Positions 21,713 to 22,032 of a stretch of DNA of 22,032 nucleotides are shown here, one piece after another (positions within the stretch are counted from its first letter, which is position 1; every line of letters starts with the position of its first letter). The notes beneath the pieces are model-generated. The model ran no database searches. It was not told where the DNA came from and saw only the letters and a program-made list of their open reading frames with translations. The stretch lies in contig DAHWTK010000017.1 of NCBI GenBank assembly GCA_027328825.1, positions 1 through 22,032 on the forward strand. The letters are read 5' to 3'. The position numbers and the translations under genes are program-made. Source of the stretch: Nitrospirota bacterium. GTDB lineage: Bacteria > Nitrospirota > JACRHJ01.

Positions 21713-22032
21713 GGTTCGAAGACATACTGGAGAAGATACAGAGCTATCAGCCGGAGGCGGACCTCGACTTTCTGCGGATGGCGTACGTCTTTTCCGCTAA
21801 AGTGCACCAGGGCGCAAGCCGGCTTTCAGGAGAACCCTATCTTGTCCATCCGATAGAGGTAGCCGGGATACTTGCCGAGCTCAAGCTCGATTACATCACC
21901 GTCGCATGCGGACTACTTCACGATACCGTCGAGGATACTGATACTACCGTGGAAGAGATCGCCGAATATTTCGGAGACGAGGTCGCATCGATAGTTGACG
22001 GCCTGACCAAAATGGCCAGGATAGAGTTCAAA
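21706..22032 (+). CDS. RelA/SpoT-family (p)ppGpp synthetase/hydrolase, N-terminal part
   Basis: The first 109 residues of a long RSH enzyme; the gene runs off the right edge. The N-terminal HD hydrolase domain is visible with an intact metal site: SGEPYLVHPIEVAGIL (H48), LLHDTVEDTD (H72, D73, E76, D77), and the following VASIVDGLTKMARIEF. Intact HD residues indicate it can degrade (p)ppGpp, so it is probably a bifunctional Rel/SpoT rather than a synthetase-only RelA. Synthetase, TGS and ACT domains would lie beyond the window. It starts within the last codons of recJ (ATGCTGA, 7-bp overlap), so it is translated from the sec-recJ message. Confidence 0.92.
   Translation, partial: MLRFEDILEKIQSYQPEADLDFLRMAYVFSAKVHQGASRLSGEPYLVHPIEVAGILAELKLDYITVACGLLHDTVEDTDTTVEEIAEYFGDEVASIVDGLTKMARIEFK

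Overview
This is 22 kb of bacterial chromosome made up mostly of housekeeping genes in short operons. There is no phage, no intact insertion sequence and no CRISPR array. The organism looks like a Gram-negative, probably anaerobic lineage of the Nitrospirota or Desulfobacterota type. That is an inference from split transketolase subunits, the cobalt-early (CbiD/CbiET) route to cobalamin, a sigma-54 promoter in front of a tiny zinc-ribbon gene, frequent TTG/GTG starts with good Shine-Dalgarno sites, and a TetR/membrane-fusion efflux module. I cannot fix the phylum from the sequence alone.

Layout. 1-989 (minus): a membrane-fusion efflux protein running off the left edge, preceded by its TetR regulator with a clear sigma-70 promoter and a perfect 20-bp operator. 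990-1518: a gene-poor gap holding the 5' half of a tRNA-Leu(CAA) gene with its promoter, joined to about 330 bp of unidentified sequence. 1519-7691 (plus): a conserved unknown protein, the two transketolase halves separated by a 74-bp hairpin element, an ftsE gene without ftsX, then a PhnP-like metallo-hydrolase, an O-methyltransferase-like enzyme and bioA. 7747-12382 (minus): rplI with its own promoter and terminator, then a dnaB / ABC-F ATPase / acetoacetate-decarboxylase-like operon whose genes overlap or nearly abut. 12517-22032 (plus): tRNA-Thr(CGT) with promoter and terminator; a biotin-protein-ligase-N-type amidotransferase-fold protein with an unrecognised C-terminal half; a sigma-54-driven 48-residue zinc-ribbon protein; yacG, cbiD and cbiET; then secD, secF, recJ and the start of a RelA/SpoT gene.

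The genes serve central processes: pentose-phosphate carbon shuffling, biotin and cobalamin synthesis, replication and repair (DnaB, RecJ, YacG), ribosome function (bL9, ABC-F, tRNA-Thr), Sec export and the stringent response. The best candidates for something little described are the sigma-54/zinc-ribbon module with palindromes at and upstream of the promoter, the DnaB with a four-cysteine cluster before its KQRNGPTG loop, the BPL_N-like fusion, a dispersed hairpin repeat found twice in the window, and the tRNA-Leu relic junction. I did not find an obvious defence or other multi-gene novel system.
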